DNA of 64,000 nucleotides from Hydrogenophaga palleronii NBRC 102513. GTDB lineage: Bacteria > Pseudomonadota > Gammaproteobacteria > Burkholderiales > Burkholderiaceae_C. The notes below the pieces were generated by a model. The model was given only the letters and a program-made list of their open reading frames with translations, made no database searches and was not told the DNA's origin. Positions 27,705 through 36,742 of the stretch are shown one piece after another (position 1 is the first letter of the stretch; each line of letters begins with the position of its first letter). The DNA is taken from the NCBI RefSeq assembly GCF_001571225.1, contig NZ_BCTJ01000002.1, forward strand, positions 62,001 to 126,000, written 5' to 3'. The translations under genes and the position numbers were made by a program.

Positions 27705-28580
27705 ATGTTGACCATTCTGTTTGACGGCCTTGCCTACGGCATGCTGCTGTTCGTCCTGGCCGTGGGCCTGTCCGTGACCATGGGCTTGATGAACTTCATC
27801 AACCTTGCGCACGGCGCCTTTGCCATGGTGGGCGGCTACACCACGGTCCTGCTGCTGCAGCGTGCCGACATGCCCTTCCTGCTGTGCCTGCCCATCGCCT
27901 TCCTGGTCGCCGCCGCGCTGGGTGCGGTGCTGGAAGGCACGCTGTACCGGCGCCTTTACCGCAGAACCCACCTGGACCAGGTGTTGTTCTCGATCGGCCT
28001 GGTGTTCATGGCCGTGGCCGGCTTTGACTACTACTTCGGCTCCTCGCCGCAGAACGTGCAGTTGCCGGACTGGCTGCTGGGCCGCATCGAGATCGGCACC
28101 GACGGCGCCACCCTGGCCATGGGCCACTACCGCCTGTTCATCATCGTGGTGTGCGCGGCGGTGACGCTGGCGCTGCAGTGGATGCTGACGTCCACGCGCT
28201 TTGGCAGCCGCTTGCGTGCCGCGGTGGACGATCAGCGTGTCGCCGCCGGCCTGGGCATCAATGTGAACGTGGTGTTTCTCTCCACCTTCGCGGTCGGCTC
28301 GGGTCTGGCGGGCCTGGGCGGCGCACTCGGTGCGGAAGTGCTGGGGCTCGACCCGACCTTTCCGCTGAAGTTCATGGTCTATTTCCTGATCGTGGTGGCC
28401 GTGGGCGGCACGTCGTCCATCACCGGGCCGTTGCTGGCCGCTCTGCTGCTCGGCGTGGCCGACGTGGCGGGCAAGTACTACATCCCCAAGATGGGCGCCT
28501 TCATCGTGTATGCGCTGATGATCGCCCTCCTGCTCTGGCGCCCCAACGGCCTCTTCGTGCGGCAGGGGAGGTCGGCATGA
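27705..28580 (+). CDS. livH: Branched-chain-type ABC transporter permease (LivH)
   Basis: This 291-residue inner-membrane permease of the LivH family starts MLTILFDGLAYGMLLFVLAV and has about eight helices. The characteristic GLMNFINLAHGAFAMVG and the cytoplasmic coupling region near RAAVDDQRVAAGLGI are present. It follows the oxygenase gene by 6 bp and overlaps livM by ATGA. With LivM it forms the membrane channel of the importer. Interleaving an oxygenase gene between the binding protein and permease genes supports a catabolic rather than amino-acid role. Confidence 0.93.
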   Translation: MLTILFDGLAYGMLLFVLAVGLSVTMGLMNFINLAHGAFAMVGGYTTVLLLQRADMPFLLCLPIAFLVAAALGAVLEGTLYRRLYRRTHLDQVLFSIGLVFMAVAGFDYYFGSSPQNVQLPDWLLGRIEIGTDGATLAMGHYRLFIIVVCAAVTLALQWMLTSTRFGSRLRAAVDDQRVAAGLGINVNVVFLSTFAVGSGLAGLGGALGAEVLGLDPTFPLKFMVYFLIVVAVGGTSSITGPLLAALLLGVADVAGKYYIPKMGAFIVYALMIALLLWRPNGLFVRQGRSA

Positions 28581-29572
28581 GCGGGGTTTCCATGGCGCAG
28601 AAGGCGCTGCTCCGTTCTTCCCGGTGGCGGGGGTGGGAGTTCGTGTTGTGGGGGCTGGCGTTTGCCTCTCCGCTGCTGATGCCGCAGCACGCCCCCGCCA
28701 TCAGCGAGATCGCGATCGTTGCGCTGTTCGCCGTCTCGCTCGACCTGGTGCTGGGCTACGCGGGCATCGTGTCGCTGGGCCATGCGGCCTTCTTTGGCCT
28801 GGGTGCCTACGCCGCGGCGCTGTTTGCCAAGCATGTGCACCCGGACCCGGCCCTGGGGTTGTTGATGGGCACCTTGCCGGCGCTGCTGCTGGGCTTTGTC
28901 GCCAGCTTCACGATCCACCGCGGAACCGATCTCACCCGCGTCATGGTGACGCTGGGCACATCGCTGATCCTGCTTGAAATGGCGAACAAGCTGGACTGGC
29001 TCACGGGCGGCGCCGATGGCCTGCAGGGTGTGGTGATGGCGCCGGTGCTTGGGCGTTTCGAGTTCGACCTCGCTGGCCGCACCGCCGCCTACTACGCCCT
29101 GGTGGTCCTGTTCATCGGCTTCCTGCTCGTGCGCCGCGTCATGGCGTCGCCATTCGGCCAGTCCATGAAGGCCATTCGCGACAACCGCCTGCGTGCCACG
29201 GCCATCGGCATCCCCGTCAACGCGCGGCTCACGGCCATCTACACCTTGGGCGCGGCGCTGGCCGGCACGGCGGGGGCGCTGCTGGCGCAAACCACCGCGT
29301 TCGCTTCGCTGGATGTGTTCGAGTTCCATCGGTCCGCCGACGTGCTGCTGATGCTGGTCATCGGTGGTGTGGGATGGCTGTACGGCGGCGTGCTCGGCGC
29401 CATCGTGTTCAAGAGCCTGCATGTGGTGGTCTCGGGCATCACGCCCCAGTACTGGACGTTCTGGCTGGGCCTGTTCCTGGTGGTGCTGGTCGTCGTCGGT
29501 CGTGAGCGCCTGGTGCGCCCCTGGCAGGCCATCGTGGCGCGGCCAGCCGGTTCGGCGGGAGGTGGCGCATGA
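28577..29572 (+). CDS. livM: Branched-chain-type ABC transporter permease (LivM)
   Basis: This 331-residue permease of the LivM family has about nine to ten helices. It has the family signatures DLVLGYAGIVSLGHAAFFGL and the coupling segment SMKAIRDNRLRATAIGI. The ATG at 28577 overlaps the livH stop and gives normal length. Upstream in-frame codons lie inside livH and are not used. It pairs with LivH and is ATGA-coupled to the LivG ATPase gene. Confidence 0.93.
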   Translation: MSGVSMAQKALLRSSRWRGWEFVLWGLAFASPLLMPQHAPAISEIAIVALFAVSLDLVLGYAGIVSLGHAAFFGLGAYAAALFAKHVHPDPALGLLMGTLPALLLGFVASFTIHRGTDLTRVMVTLGTSLILLEMANKLDWLTGGADGLQGVVMAPVLGRFEFDLAGRTAAYYALVVLFIGFLLVRRVMASPFGQSMKAIRDNRLRATAIGIPVNARLTAIYTLGAALAGTAGALLAQTTAFASLDVFEFHRSADVLLMLVIGGVGWLYGGVLGAIVFKSLHVVVSGITPQYWTFWLGLFLVVLVVVGRERLVRPWQAIVARPAGSAGGGA

Positions 29573-30354
29573 CGGACGTGGTGTTGGCCGCAGAGGGCCT
29601 GGTCAAGCGGTTTGGTGGCATCACCGCCACGGGCAACGTCAACCTGCAGCTTGAACGGGGTGCCCGCCATGCGCTCATTGGCCCCAATGGCGCGGGCAAG
29701 ACCACGCTCGTCAACCTCTTGACCGGGGTGCTGGATCCGACCGAGGGCCGGATCGTTCTGGAAGGCCGCGACATCACCCGGCTGCCCCCGCATGAGCGTG
29801 TGCGGCGCGGACTGGTGCGCACTTTTCAGATCAACCAGCTGTTTCCGTCGATGACGCCCCTGGAGACACTCGCCCTGGTGGTCGCGCAGCACAGCGGGCA
29901 GGGCGCGAGCTTCTGGGCGCCGCTGGGCCGGGACCGATTCGTGGTCCGGAAGGCCGAGCGCCTGCTGCAGCAGTTCCATCTCGAAGAGGTGGCGCACGTG
30001 GTCACGGAGAAGTTGCCTTATGGCAAACGCCGGCTGCTGGAGATCGCCATCGGCCTGGCCTGCGAGCCGCGCGTGCTGCTGCTGGACGAACCGGTGGCCG
30101 GTGTGCCCGCCGGCGAGCGCGACGAGATTCTGCGCACGGTGGCCTCGTTGCCCGAGGATGTGTCCGTGCTCCTGATCGAGCACGACATGGACCTCGTGTT
30201 CAGCTTCGCCCGCAGCATGACGGTGCTCGTCAATGGTTGTGTCCTCACGGAGGGAACGCCCGATCAGATTGCGCACGATCCTCGCGTGGCCGAGGTGTAC
30301 CTGGGCCACGCCCAGGAAGAAGACCAGGACGAAGACCAAGAGGAGCACGCATGA
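29569..30354 (+). CDS. livG: ABC transporter ATP-binding protein (LivG)
   Basis: The 261-residue ATPase has Walker A GPNGAGKTT (about 39-47), and the Walker B region VLLLDEPVAGVPAGE with the H-loop in IEHDMDLV. LivG-type features are RTFQINQLFPSMTPLETLAL after the Q loop. The ABC signature is unusual: the usual LSGG is replaced by LPYGKRRLLEIA. The very acidic C-terminus (EEDQDEDQEEHA) is unlike typical LivG. Coupled on both sides by ATGA. Confidence 0.92.
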   Translation: MTDVVLAAEGLVKRFGGITATGNVNLQLERGARHALIGPNGAGKTTLVNLLTGVLDPTEGRIVLEGRDITRLPPHERVRRGLVRTFQINQLFPSMTPLETLALVVAQHSGQGASFWAPLGRDRFVVRKAERLLQQFHLEEVAHVVTEKLPYGKRRLLEIAIGLACEPRVLLLDEPVAGVPAGERDEILRTVASLPEDVSVLLIEHDMDLVFSFARSMTVLVNGCVLTEGTPDQIAHDPRVAEVYLGHAQEEDQDEDQEEHA

Positions 30355-31082
30355 GTGTCTTGCTGCAACTGGACCAGGTGTCGGCCGGATACGGCGAGGC
30401 GGTGGTGCTGCATGCCGTGTCCTTCGCATTGAAGGAGGGCGAAACGCTGGCCCTGCTGGGGCGCAACGGCGTGGGCAAGTCCACCCTGATCGACACCCTT
30501 GCGGGCGCGACGCGCCAGCATGGTGGACGCATCAGCCTGTCGGGCAAGGCGCTGCACGGTCTGTCGTCGCATCAGCGTGCGGCGGCAGGCATTGGCTGGG
30601 TGCCCCAGGAGCGCAACATCTTCAAGTCGTTGACGGTGCACGAGAACCTGACTGCGGTGGCCCGCCCGGGACGGTGGACACCGGCGCGCGTGTACGAGAT
30701 GTTCCCGCGCCTTGCGGAACGCAAGACGAACCTGGGCACGCAGCTGTCGGGTGGAGAGCAGCAGATGCTGGCGGTGGGCCGTGCGCTGGTGCTCAACCCG
30801 CGCGTGCTCCTGCTCGACGAACCGCTTGAAGGGCTTGCGCCCATCATCGTGGAAGAGCTGCTGAGAGCCATCCGGCGCATCACGCGGGAGGAGGGGGTGT
30901 CTGCCATCGTCGTGGAGCAGCACCCACAGGCGATTCTGCGTGTCAGCGATCAGGCGGTGGTGCTGGACCAGGGTTCGGTGCGCTTCGACGGCCGCGCGCA
31001 GGAGCTACTGGACAACCGCGAGAAACTGGACGCCTTGATCGGCCTCGCCAAAGGCCACAGCGACGCGCGCCATGCCAGTTGA
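30351..31082 (+). CDS. livF: ABC transporter ATP-binding protein (LivF)
   Basis: The 243-residue second ATPase of the importer starts MSVLLQLDQVSAGYGEAVVL. It has Walker A GRNGVGKST, the LivF-type Q-loop region GIGWVPQERNIFKSLTVHEN, a complete signature LSGGEQQM and Walker B VLLLDEPLEGLAP. It overlaps livG by ATGA. A 72-bp spacer with pyrimidine-rich TTGCGCCT-like repeats separates it from the reductase gene; no clear terminator was seen there. Confidence 0.94.
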   Translation: MSVLLQLDQVSAGYGEAVVLHAVSFALKEGETLALLGRNGVGKSTLIDTLAGATRQHGGRISLSGKALHGLSSHQRAAAGIGWVPQERNIFKSLTVHENLTAVARPGRWTPARVYEMFPRLAERKTNLGTQLSGGEQQMLAVGRALVLNPRVLLLDEPLEGLAPIIVEELLRAIRRITREEGVSAIVVEQHPQAILRVSDQAVVLDQGSVRFDGRAQELLDNREKLDALIGLAKGHSDARHAS

Positions 31083-31154
31083 AATCCGCCGGGCTCCCTT
31101 CGCGCTTTTGCGCCTTTGCGCCTTTGCCCTTTGTCCTCATTTTTTGATGTTTGA

Positions 31155-32129
31155 ATGATGAGCTCGTCTCCCCCCGCACTTCGGGTCCGCGTTGCCGGCA
31201 AGTCGATGGCTGCGCTCGACATCGCCCTGTTCGACCTGGTGGCCGAGGATGGCGCTGCGCTGCCGCCGTTTTCGGCCGGTTCGCACGTGGATGTGTTTCT
31301 GCCCAACGGCCTGGTGCGCCAGTACTCGCTGTGCAACGACCCGGTGGAATCCCACCGCTACCAGATCGCGGTCTTGAAGGACGCGGGTGGCCGGGGCGGC
31401 TCCTGCGCCATGCACGGTGCGGTGCACCTGGGCGATGCGTTGTCCATCAGCGCGCCGAAGAACCATTTCCCGCTGGCGCACGCGGCCGAATCGTCTCTTC
31501 TCCTGGCGGGCGGCATCGGCATCACGCCGCTGCTGTGCATGGCCGAACGGCTTTCCGCCATTGGCCAGCCGTTCAGCATGCACTACTGCGCGCGCTCCAG
31601 CGAGCGCATGGCGTTCGTTGAACGCATCCGCGGCGCGCGCTTTGCGGAGCAGGTCGCGTTTCACTTTGACGATGGCGCCGCCGAGCAGAAGCTGGACATC
31701 CCGGGCCTGCTGCAAACGCCCGCCAGTGGCGTGCACCTGTACACCTGCGGGCCCAAAGGCTTCATGGACGCCGTGTTGTCTGCGGCGCGCCAGGCGGGTT
31801 GGCCCGAACATCAGCTGCACAGCGAGTTCTTCAGCGCCGAGCCGATCAGGAAGGCCGACGATGGGGGCTTTGAAGTGCAGCTGGCCAGCTCCGGCCGCGT
31901 GATTCCGGTGGCCGCAGACCAGAGCGTGGCCGCGGCCCTGGCCGCCGCCGGCGTTCCTGTGGCCACCTCGTGCGAGCAGGGTGTGTGCGGCACCTGCCTG
32001 ACGCGTGTGCTGGAGGGCGAACCGGACCACCGGGACATGTACCTCACGCCCGACGAGCAGGCCGCCTACAACCAGTTCCTGCCGTGTTGTTCCAGATCCA
32101 GGAGCGCGCGCCTGGTCCTCGACCTTTGA
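31155..32129 (+). CDS. PDR/VanB-type ferredoxin reductase for the O-demethylase
   Basis: This 324-residue phthalate-dioxygenase-reductase-type flavoprotein has an FMN domain (about 10-105, RQYSLCNDP for flavin binding). An NAD domain follows (about 110-225, LLAGGIGITPLL and TCGPKGFMD). The C-terminal plant-type [2Fe-2S] domain (about 235-324) has cysteines in CEQGVCGTC and CC near the end. It passes electrons from NADH to the Rieske oxygenase earlier in the operon, the same partnership as VanAB. Two adjacent ATG codons could start it. Confidence 0.92.
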   Translation: MMSSSPPALRVRVAGKSMAALDIALFDLVAEDGAALPPFSAGSHVDVFLPNGLVRQYSLCNDPVESHRYQIAVLKDAGGRGGSCAMHGAVHLGDALSISAPKNHFPLAHAAESSLLLAGGIGITPLLCMAERLSAIGQPFSMHYCARSSERMAFVERIRGARFAEQVAFHFDDGAAEQKLDIPGLLQTPASGVHLYTCGPKGFMDAVLSAARQAGWPEHQLHSEFFSAEPIRKADDGGFEVQLASSGRVIPVAADQSVAAALAAAGVPVATSCEQGVCGTCLTRVLEGEPDHRDMYLTPDEQAAYNQFLPCCSRSRSARLVLDL

Positions 32130-32193
32130 ACCGCCCCATCCCGGAATCCCTGAAACTGTTCTCTTACAGCCCTCTCTTTTCTTCTGACGCACC

Positions 32194-34122
32194 ATGCAAT
32201 TCCATCTGAATGGCTTTCGGCCTGGCGATCCCCTCATCCTGGACGCCGCCCCTGGTTCCACCCACGACGCGGCCACGCTGCCGGCCGAAGTCGACGTGCT
32301 GATCGTGGGCAGCGGTCCTGCGGGCCTCACCCTGGCTGCGCAGCTGGCCGGCTTCGATGGCATCCGGACCTGCATCGTCGAGCAGAAGGAAGGCCCGTTG
32401 CAGCTCGGGCAAGCCGATGGCATCGCTTGCCGGACGATGGAAATGTTCGAGGCCTTCAACTTCAGTGAAAAGGTGCTGAAGGAAGCGTGCTGGATCAACG
32501 AGGTGACCTTCTGGAAGCCGGATGCGGCGCAACCGGAACTCATCCAGCGCCATGGGCGTGTGCAGGACACCGAGGACGGGTTGTCCGAGTTTCCCCATGT
32601 CGTGCTGAACCAGGCGCGCGTGCACGATTTTTACCTGGAGCTCATGCGCAACTCACCCACCCGCCTGGAGCCGCACTATGCACGCCGCTTCCTGAGCCTG
32701 GACGTGGACGCATCGGCCGCAGACCATCCCGTCACCGTGCGCCTGGAGCGGCTGCAGGGCGGGCAGGTGGTGGGCGTGGAAACCGTGCGGGCGCGCTACG
32801 TGGTCGGCTGTGATGGTGCCCGCAGCGCGGTGCGCAAAGCCATGGGCCTGCAGCTGGTGGGCGACTCGGCCAACCATGCGTGGGGCGTCATGGACGTGCT
32901 CGCCGTGACCGACTTTCCGGACATCCGCTTCAAGTCCGCCGTGCAGTCCCTGCATGGCAACCTGATGGTCATTCCCCGCGAAGGCGGTTACCTGGTGCGC
33001 CTGTATGTCGAGATGGACAAGCTGGCAGAAGACGAGCGCGTGGCCAACCGGAACATCAGCCTGGAGCAGCTCATAGCGGCGGCCCAACGCATTCTTCACC
33101 CCTTCAAGCTGGAGGTGAAGGAGGTGCCCTGGTGGTCTGTCTACGAGATCGGACAACGCATCTGCGACCGGTATGACGATGCCGCCGGTACCGGCGACAC
33201 CCCGGCGCAGACACCGCGCGTGTTCATCGCCGGAGACGCCTGCCACACGCACAGCCCGAAAGCCGGGCAGGGCATGAACTTCTCCATGCAGGACACCTTC
33301 AACCTGGGGTGGAAGCTGGCCGCGGTGCTGAAGGGCCAGGCCGCCCCCGGCTTGTTGAACACCTACTCCCAGGAGCGCCAGCCTGTTGCACAAGAGCTGA
33401 TCGACTTCGACCGCGAGTGGGCGAAGATGTTCAGCGACCGGGCCCGGCAGGGCGCCGATGGCCTGCCCGAGGGCGGTGTCGATCCGGCCGAGTTCAAGCG
33501 GTACTTCGAACAGCACGGCCGCTTCACCGCCGGCATGGGCACGCACTACCGGCCGTCCATCATCTGCGGCGATGCCGGGCACCAACACCTGGCCAGGGGC
33601 TTCGTGGTCGGTACACGTTTCCATTCGGCGCCCGTGGTCCGCGTGTCGGACGCACGGCCGGTGCACCTCGGCCATGCCGGCAAGGCGGATGGACGCTGGC
33701 GCCTGTATGCCTTCGCCGGGGCGGGCGGTGTCGCCTCAGCCGAAAGCGGGCTCGGCGGGCTGTGCCGTTATCTGGAGACTGCGCCCGATTCGCCGCTGCG
33801 CAGGTTCACGCGCCCCGGTGATGATCTGGACAGCGTGTTCGATCTGCGCGCCATCTTCCAGCAGCCGCATCAGGGCCTGGATGTGACCTCGATGCCCACG
33901 CTGCTGTTTCCGCGCAAGGGACGCCTGGCCCTGCACGACTACGAGAAGGTGTTCAGCCCCGATCCGAAGCCGGGGATGGATGTGTTTGACCTGCGTGGCA
34001 TCCACCGGGAGAGCGGCGCGCTCGTCGTGGTGCGCCCGGACCAGTACATCGCCCATGTGCTGCCCCTTGAGGCGCACGCAGAGCTGGCCGCGTTCTTCAA
34101 TGCGTTCATGACCCCGGTCTGA
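32194..34122 (+). CDS. mobA: FAD-dependent 3-hydroxybenzoate 4-monooxygenase-like protein
   Basis: This 642-residue flavoprotein of the phenol 2-monooxygenase/MobA class has the Rossmann motif VLIVGSGPAGLTLAAQLAG (about 35-54) and the second FAD motif GDACHTHSPKAGQGMNF (about 347-363). A thioredoxin-like C-terminal domain (about 480-640) is present. The length and the N-terminal extension MQFHLNGFRPGDPLILDAAP match 3-hydroxybenzoate 4-hydroxylase of Comamonas, which gives protocatechuate. With the O-demethylase and importer it makes a short route from a 3-methoxybenzoate-like acid to protocatechuate. Specificity is inferred from overall resemblance and context; a phenol hydroxylase is the main alternative. 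Confidence 0.8.
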   Translation: MQFHLNGFRPGDPLILDAAPGSTHDAATLPAEVDVLIVGSGPAGLTLAAQLAGFDGIRTCIVEQKEGPLQLGQADGIACRTMEMFEAFNFSEKVLKEACWINEVTFWKPDAAQPELIQRHGRVQDTEDGLSEFPHVVLNQARVHDFYLELMRNSPTRLEPHYARRFLSLDVDASAADHPVTVRLERLQGGQVVGVETVRARYVVGCDGARSAVRKAMGLQLVGDSANHAWGVMDVLAVTDFPDIRFKSAVQSLHGNLMVIPREGGYLVRLYVEMDKLAEDERVANRNISLEQLIAAAQRILHPFKLEVKEVPWWSVYEIGQRICDRYDDAAGTGDTPAQTPRVFIAGDACHTHSPKAGQGMNFSMQDTFNLGWKLAAVLKGQAAPGLLNTYSQERQPVAQELIDFDREWAKMFSDRARQGADGLPEGGVDPAEFKRYFEQHGRFTAGMGTHYRPSIICGDAGHQHLARGFVVGTRFHSAPVVRVSDARPVHLGHAGKADGRWRLYAFAGAGGVASAESGLGGLCRYLETAPDSPLRRFTRPGDDLDSVFDLRAIFQQPHQGLDVTSMPTLLFPRKGRLALHDYEKVFSPDPKPGMDVFDLRGIHRESGALVVVRPDQYIAHVLPLEAHAELAAFFNAFMTPV

Positions 34123-34168
34123 TCGCTGGCCTCTCGGCGCCGGTGAGGTGCCGGCCACGCAGTAGGAG

Positions 34169-34184
34169 CATGTGTGGGCACATG
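34169..34184. terminator. Small hairpin between convergent genes
   Basis: CATGTG-TGGG-CACATG forms a perfect 6-bp stem with a 4-nt loop in the 89-bp gap between the convergent hydroxylase and GntP genes. No T-run follows, so this is at best a weak or bidirectional terminator. Confidence 0.3.
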
Positions 34185-34211
34185 TTCCGTCTGCGGGGCC
34201 AAGCGCCCCCC

Positions 34212-35615
34212 TCAAAAACTCCCGAACACGGTTCCCAGCGCGATCACCACCACCAGCGCCGTCAGCGGAAACAGCATCGTCACCGCCGCCACGTTCAGGT
34301 ACGACTGCCGGTGCGTCAGCTTGCAGATGGCCAGCAGCGTGATGATGGCGCCGCAGTGCGGCAGCGTGTCCATGCCGCCGGCCGCCATCACCGCCACGCG
34401 GTGCAGCAGTTCGGCGTTGATGCCGGCCGCTTCGGCCATGCGCAGGTAGTCGGCGCCCAGCGCCTCCAGCGCGATGCTGAGGCCGCCCGAAGACGAACCC
34501 GTGATGCCCGCCAGGATGTTCATGGCGATGGCTTCGGAAATCAGCGGGTTGTGCGGCGACACGTTCAGCACCGCCTCTTTGATGATGGCAAAGCCCGCCA
34601 GGCTGGCGACCACCGCACCGTAGCCCACCTCGGACGCCGTGTTGAACAGCGGCAGCATGAAGCCGAACACGCCCTTGTTGACGCTGGCCTTCAGGTCTGC
34701 CCAATGGCGCAGGCGCATGAGCACCAGCACCGTGCAGGCCACGGCCAGTGCCACGATCAGCGACCACAGGCCGGTGCTGGTGGCGGTGTTGAGGTGGGGG
34801 AAGGCCTCCACCATGAAGCCCAGGTCCATGGCCGGGAACACCACGTAGGTGAACAGGGCGTTGATGCCCACCACCAGCAGCAGCGGCAGCAGGGCCTGCC
34901 AGACCGGCAGGGTGGCGTTGCCGGCCACCTTGCCGGACGGCGCCGCGTCCTGCGCGTCGTCCTCATGCTGGCCATACCCTTCGCCAGCGCGCCGCGCCGC
35001 CGCCACGCGCGACTGCAGCCACCACAGGCCGCCGCCGGCCATGATGGCCGCGCCGATCAGGCCCAGGCCCGGTGCGGCGAACGCGTTGGTGCCGAAGTAC
35101 TTGATCGGGATGGCGTTGATGATGGCCGGCGTGCCGGGCAGCGCCGTCATGGTGAAGGTGAACGAGCCCAGCGCGATGGAGGCAGGGATCAGCCGCTTGG
35201 GAATGTGTGCCGCGCGGAACAGGTCTTTGGCGATGGGGTACACCGCGAACGCCACCACGAACAGCGACACACCGCCGTAGGTCAACAGCGCGCAAGCGGC
35301 CACGACCACCACCACGGCATGGCGCTGTCCCACCACGCGCACGATCCAGGCCGACAGCGTGTGGGCGGCGCCCGAGTCGGCGATCAGCTGGCCGAACAGC
35401 GCGCCGAGCAGAAAGATCGGCAAAAAGGCCATCGCATAGTTGGCCAGCGCGGGCATGAAGGTCTGGGTGTAGATCGGCAGCAGCAGCGCCATGTCACCCG
35501 AGAGAACCACCGCCAGCGCGGCCATCAGCGGGGCCAGCAGCAGCACCGTGACGCCGCGGTACGCGAAGTACATCAACAACAACAGCGACACCACGATCGC
35601 CAGCATTCCCATCAT
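34212..35615 (-). CDS. GntP-family permease
   Basis: This 467-residue membrane protein has about 12-14 helices in the GntP superfamily of proton symporters for gluconate, hydroxybutyrate or related hydroxy-acids. It starts MMGMLAIVVSLLLLMYFAYR with GGAG about 9 nt before the ATG. Typical segments are FGQLIADSGAAHTLSAWIV, PGTPAIINAIPIKYFGT and GITGSSSGGLSIALEALG. The substrate cannot be deduced; hydroxybutyrate or another short hydroxy-acid is plausible. It is followed on the same strand, upstream, by an AraC regulator 130 bp away. Confidence 0.9.
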   Translation of the reverse strand: MMGMLAIVVSLLLLMYFAYRGVTVLLLAPLMAALAVVLSGDMALLLPIYTQTFMPALANYAMAFLPIFLLGALFGQLIADSGAAHTLSAWIVRVVGQRHAVVVVVAACALLTYGGVSLFVVAFAVYPIAKDLFRAAHIPKRLIPASIALGSFTFTMTALPGTPAIINAIPIKYFGTNAFAAPGLGLIGAAIMAGGGLWWLQSRVAAARRAGEGYGQHEDDAQDAAPSGKVAGNATLPVWQALLPLLLVVGINALFTYVVFPAMDLGFMVEAFPHLNTATSTGLWSLIVALAVACTVLVLMRLRHWADLKASVNKGVFGFMLPLFNTASEVGYGAVVASLAGFAIIKEAVLNVSPHNPLISEAIAMNILAGITGSSSGGLSIALEALGADYLRMAEAAGINAELLHRVAVMAAGGMDTLPHCGAIITLLAICKLTHRQSYLNVAAVTMLFPLTALVVVIALGTVFGSF

Positions 35616-35745
35616 CCCCAGTACTCCTGCGTGCAAAGACGGGGACTCTAGCAGGGCCCTGGTGGGTGTCGATGCACAGGCTTGCGCGGTGACGGCGATC
35701 GTGCAGGGCGATGGCGCACCTGCACGGCGCCATGCAGGGGGCCGC

Positions 35746-36642
35746 TCATCCCATACGCGCATACCTTCCCGGAGCCATCCCCACATGTCTGCTGAACGCC
35801 GTGCTGAACGTGCTGGCCGAGCCATACCCCACGCGCTCCGCCACATCGGCGATCCCTTGCTTCCCCGTGCGCAGCAGCGACTTGGCCAGCGCCATGCGCC
35901 ATGACAGCAGGTATTCCATCGGCGGCATGCCCACGGCGCGCGTGAAGCGCTCGAAGAAGGCAGAACGCGACAGCGCGGCCTCGCGCCCCAGTTGCTCGAC
36001 GGTCCATGTTTCTTCGGGGCGGGCATGCATCTGGCGGATGGCCGTTGCCAGGCGGGCATCCGCCAGGCCGCGCAGCAGACCCGGAGAGGCGCTGGCTCCG
36101 GTGGTGGAACGCAGGCTCTCGATGAGCAGCAATTCCACCAGTCTCGACAACACGAGTTCGCGGCCGGAGCGCTGCTGCTGGGACTCCTCGCCCACCATGT
36201 GCACCAGCGTGGCCAGACGGGGTTCTGAGCGCACGTGAATCAGTTGTGGCAGCAGGGAGACCAGCAGCGCCGCGTCCGGCGAGTCGAAGACGAAGTAGCC
36301 GCCCAACAAGCGCACGTCGGGAGGGCCATCCTGCCGCCCGTGTCGCACTTCGGCCGAGCGCCCCGCCTCGGCCGCAGGGTCCAGCTGCTTCGGTCTCGTT
36401 GGCTTGAAACCCGACATGGTGAAGCCCGGCGTGGCGGGCAGCAGCACGAAGTCGCCCGTCTGCAGCGTGATCGGCTCTTCGCCGTCGACGGCCAGCAGGC
36501 ATGCCCCTTCGAGCACGGCACAGAAGCTCGGCTGACCGAACTTCGCGTACCGGACCGCCCAGCGCCCGGCTCCGCTGATGCCTTTGGAGAGCACGGAGCC
36601 GGGCTCCAGCAGCGCGATGACTTCAGAGAGTGGATCCACCAT
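35746..36642 (-). CDS. AraC-family regulator with AraC_binding_2/cupin_6 domain
   Basis: The 298-residue regulator has an N-terminal cupin-like sensor (about 1-180; FGQPSFCAVLEGACLLAVDG, then TLQTGDFVLLPATPGF). The C-terminal AraC domain (about 190-295) has two helix-turn-helix units: WTVEQLGREAALSRSAFFER and GIADVAERVGYGSASTFSTA with the conserved FSRHVGMAPGRYAR end. This subfamily usually controls a divergent dehydrogenase or reductase gene. Here an SDR gene starts 100 bp away on the other strand and is the likely target. Confidence 0.93.
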   Translation of the reverse strand: MVDPLSEVIALLEPGSVLSKGISGAGRWAVRYAKFGQPSFCAVLEGACLLAVDGEEPITLQTGDFVLLPATPGFTMSGFKPTRPKQLDPAAEAGRSAEVRHGRQDGPPDVRLLGGYFVFDSPDAALLVSLLPQLIHVRSEPRLATLVHMVGEESQQQRSGRELVLSRLVELLLIESLRSTTGASASPGLLRGLADARLATAIRQMHARPEETWTVEQLGREAALSRSAFFERFTRAVGMPPMEYLLSWRMALAKSLLRTGKQGIADVAERVGYGSASTFSTAFSRHVGMAPGRYARMG

Positions 36643-36742
36643 TTCAGGATTTACACAAATTTTTTACGGACTGTTGATTGTAGATAGTCCTATTCCTCGT
36701 CGATATCGTTGGGGCTCCTCAACACATACCTCCCATTCCTTC

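Noticed and set aside
31083..31154. Pyrimidine-rich repeats after livF as a terminator
   Set aside because: TTGCGCCT-like repeats and a T-run are present, but there is no stem-loop. The next gene is a functional partner of the operon, so read-through is more likely.
34143..35651. A 502-codon plus-strand frame opposite the GntP permease
   Set aside because: Extremely His/Gln/Arg-rich translation without a domain; the minus strand codes a membrane protein with family motifs and a ribosome site.
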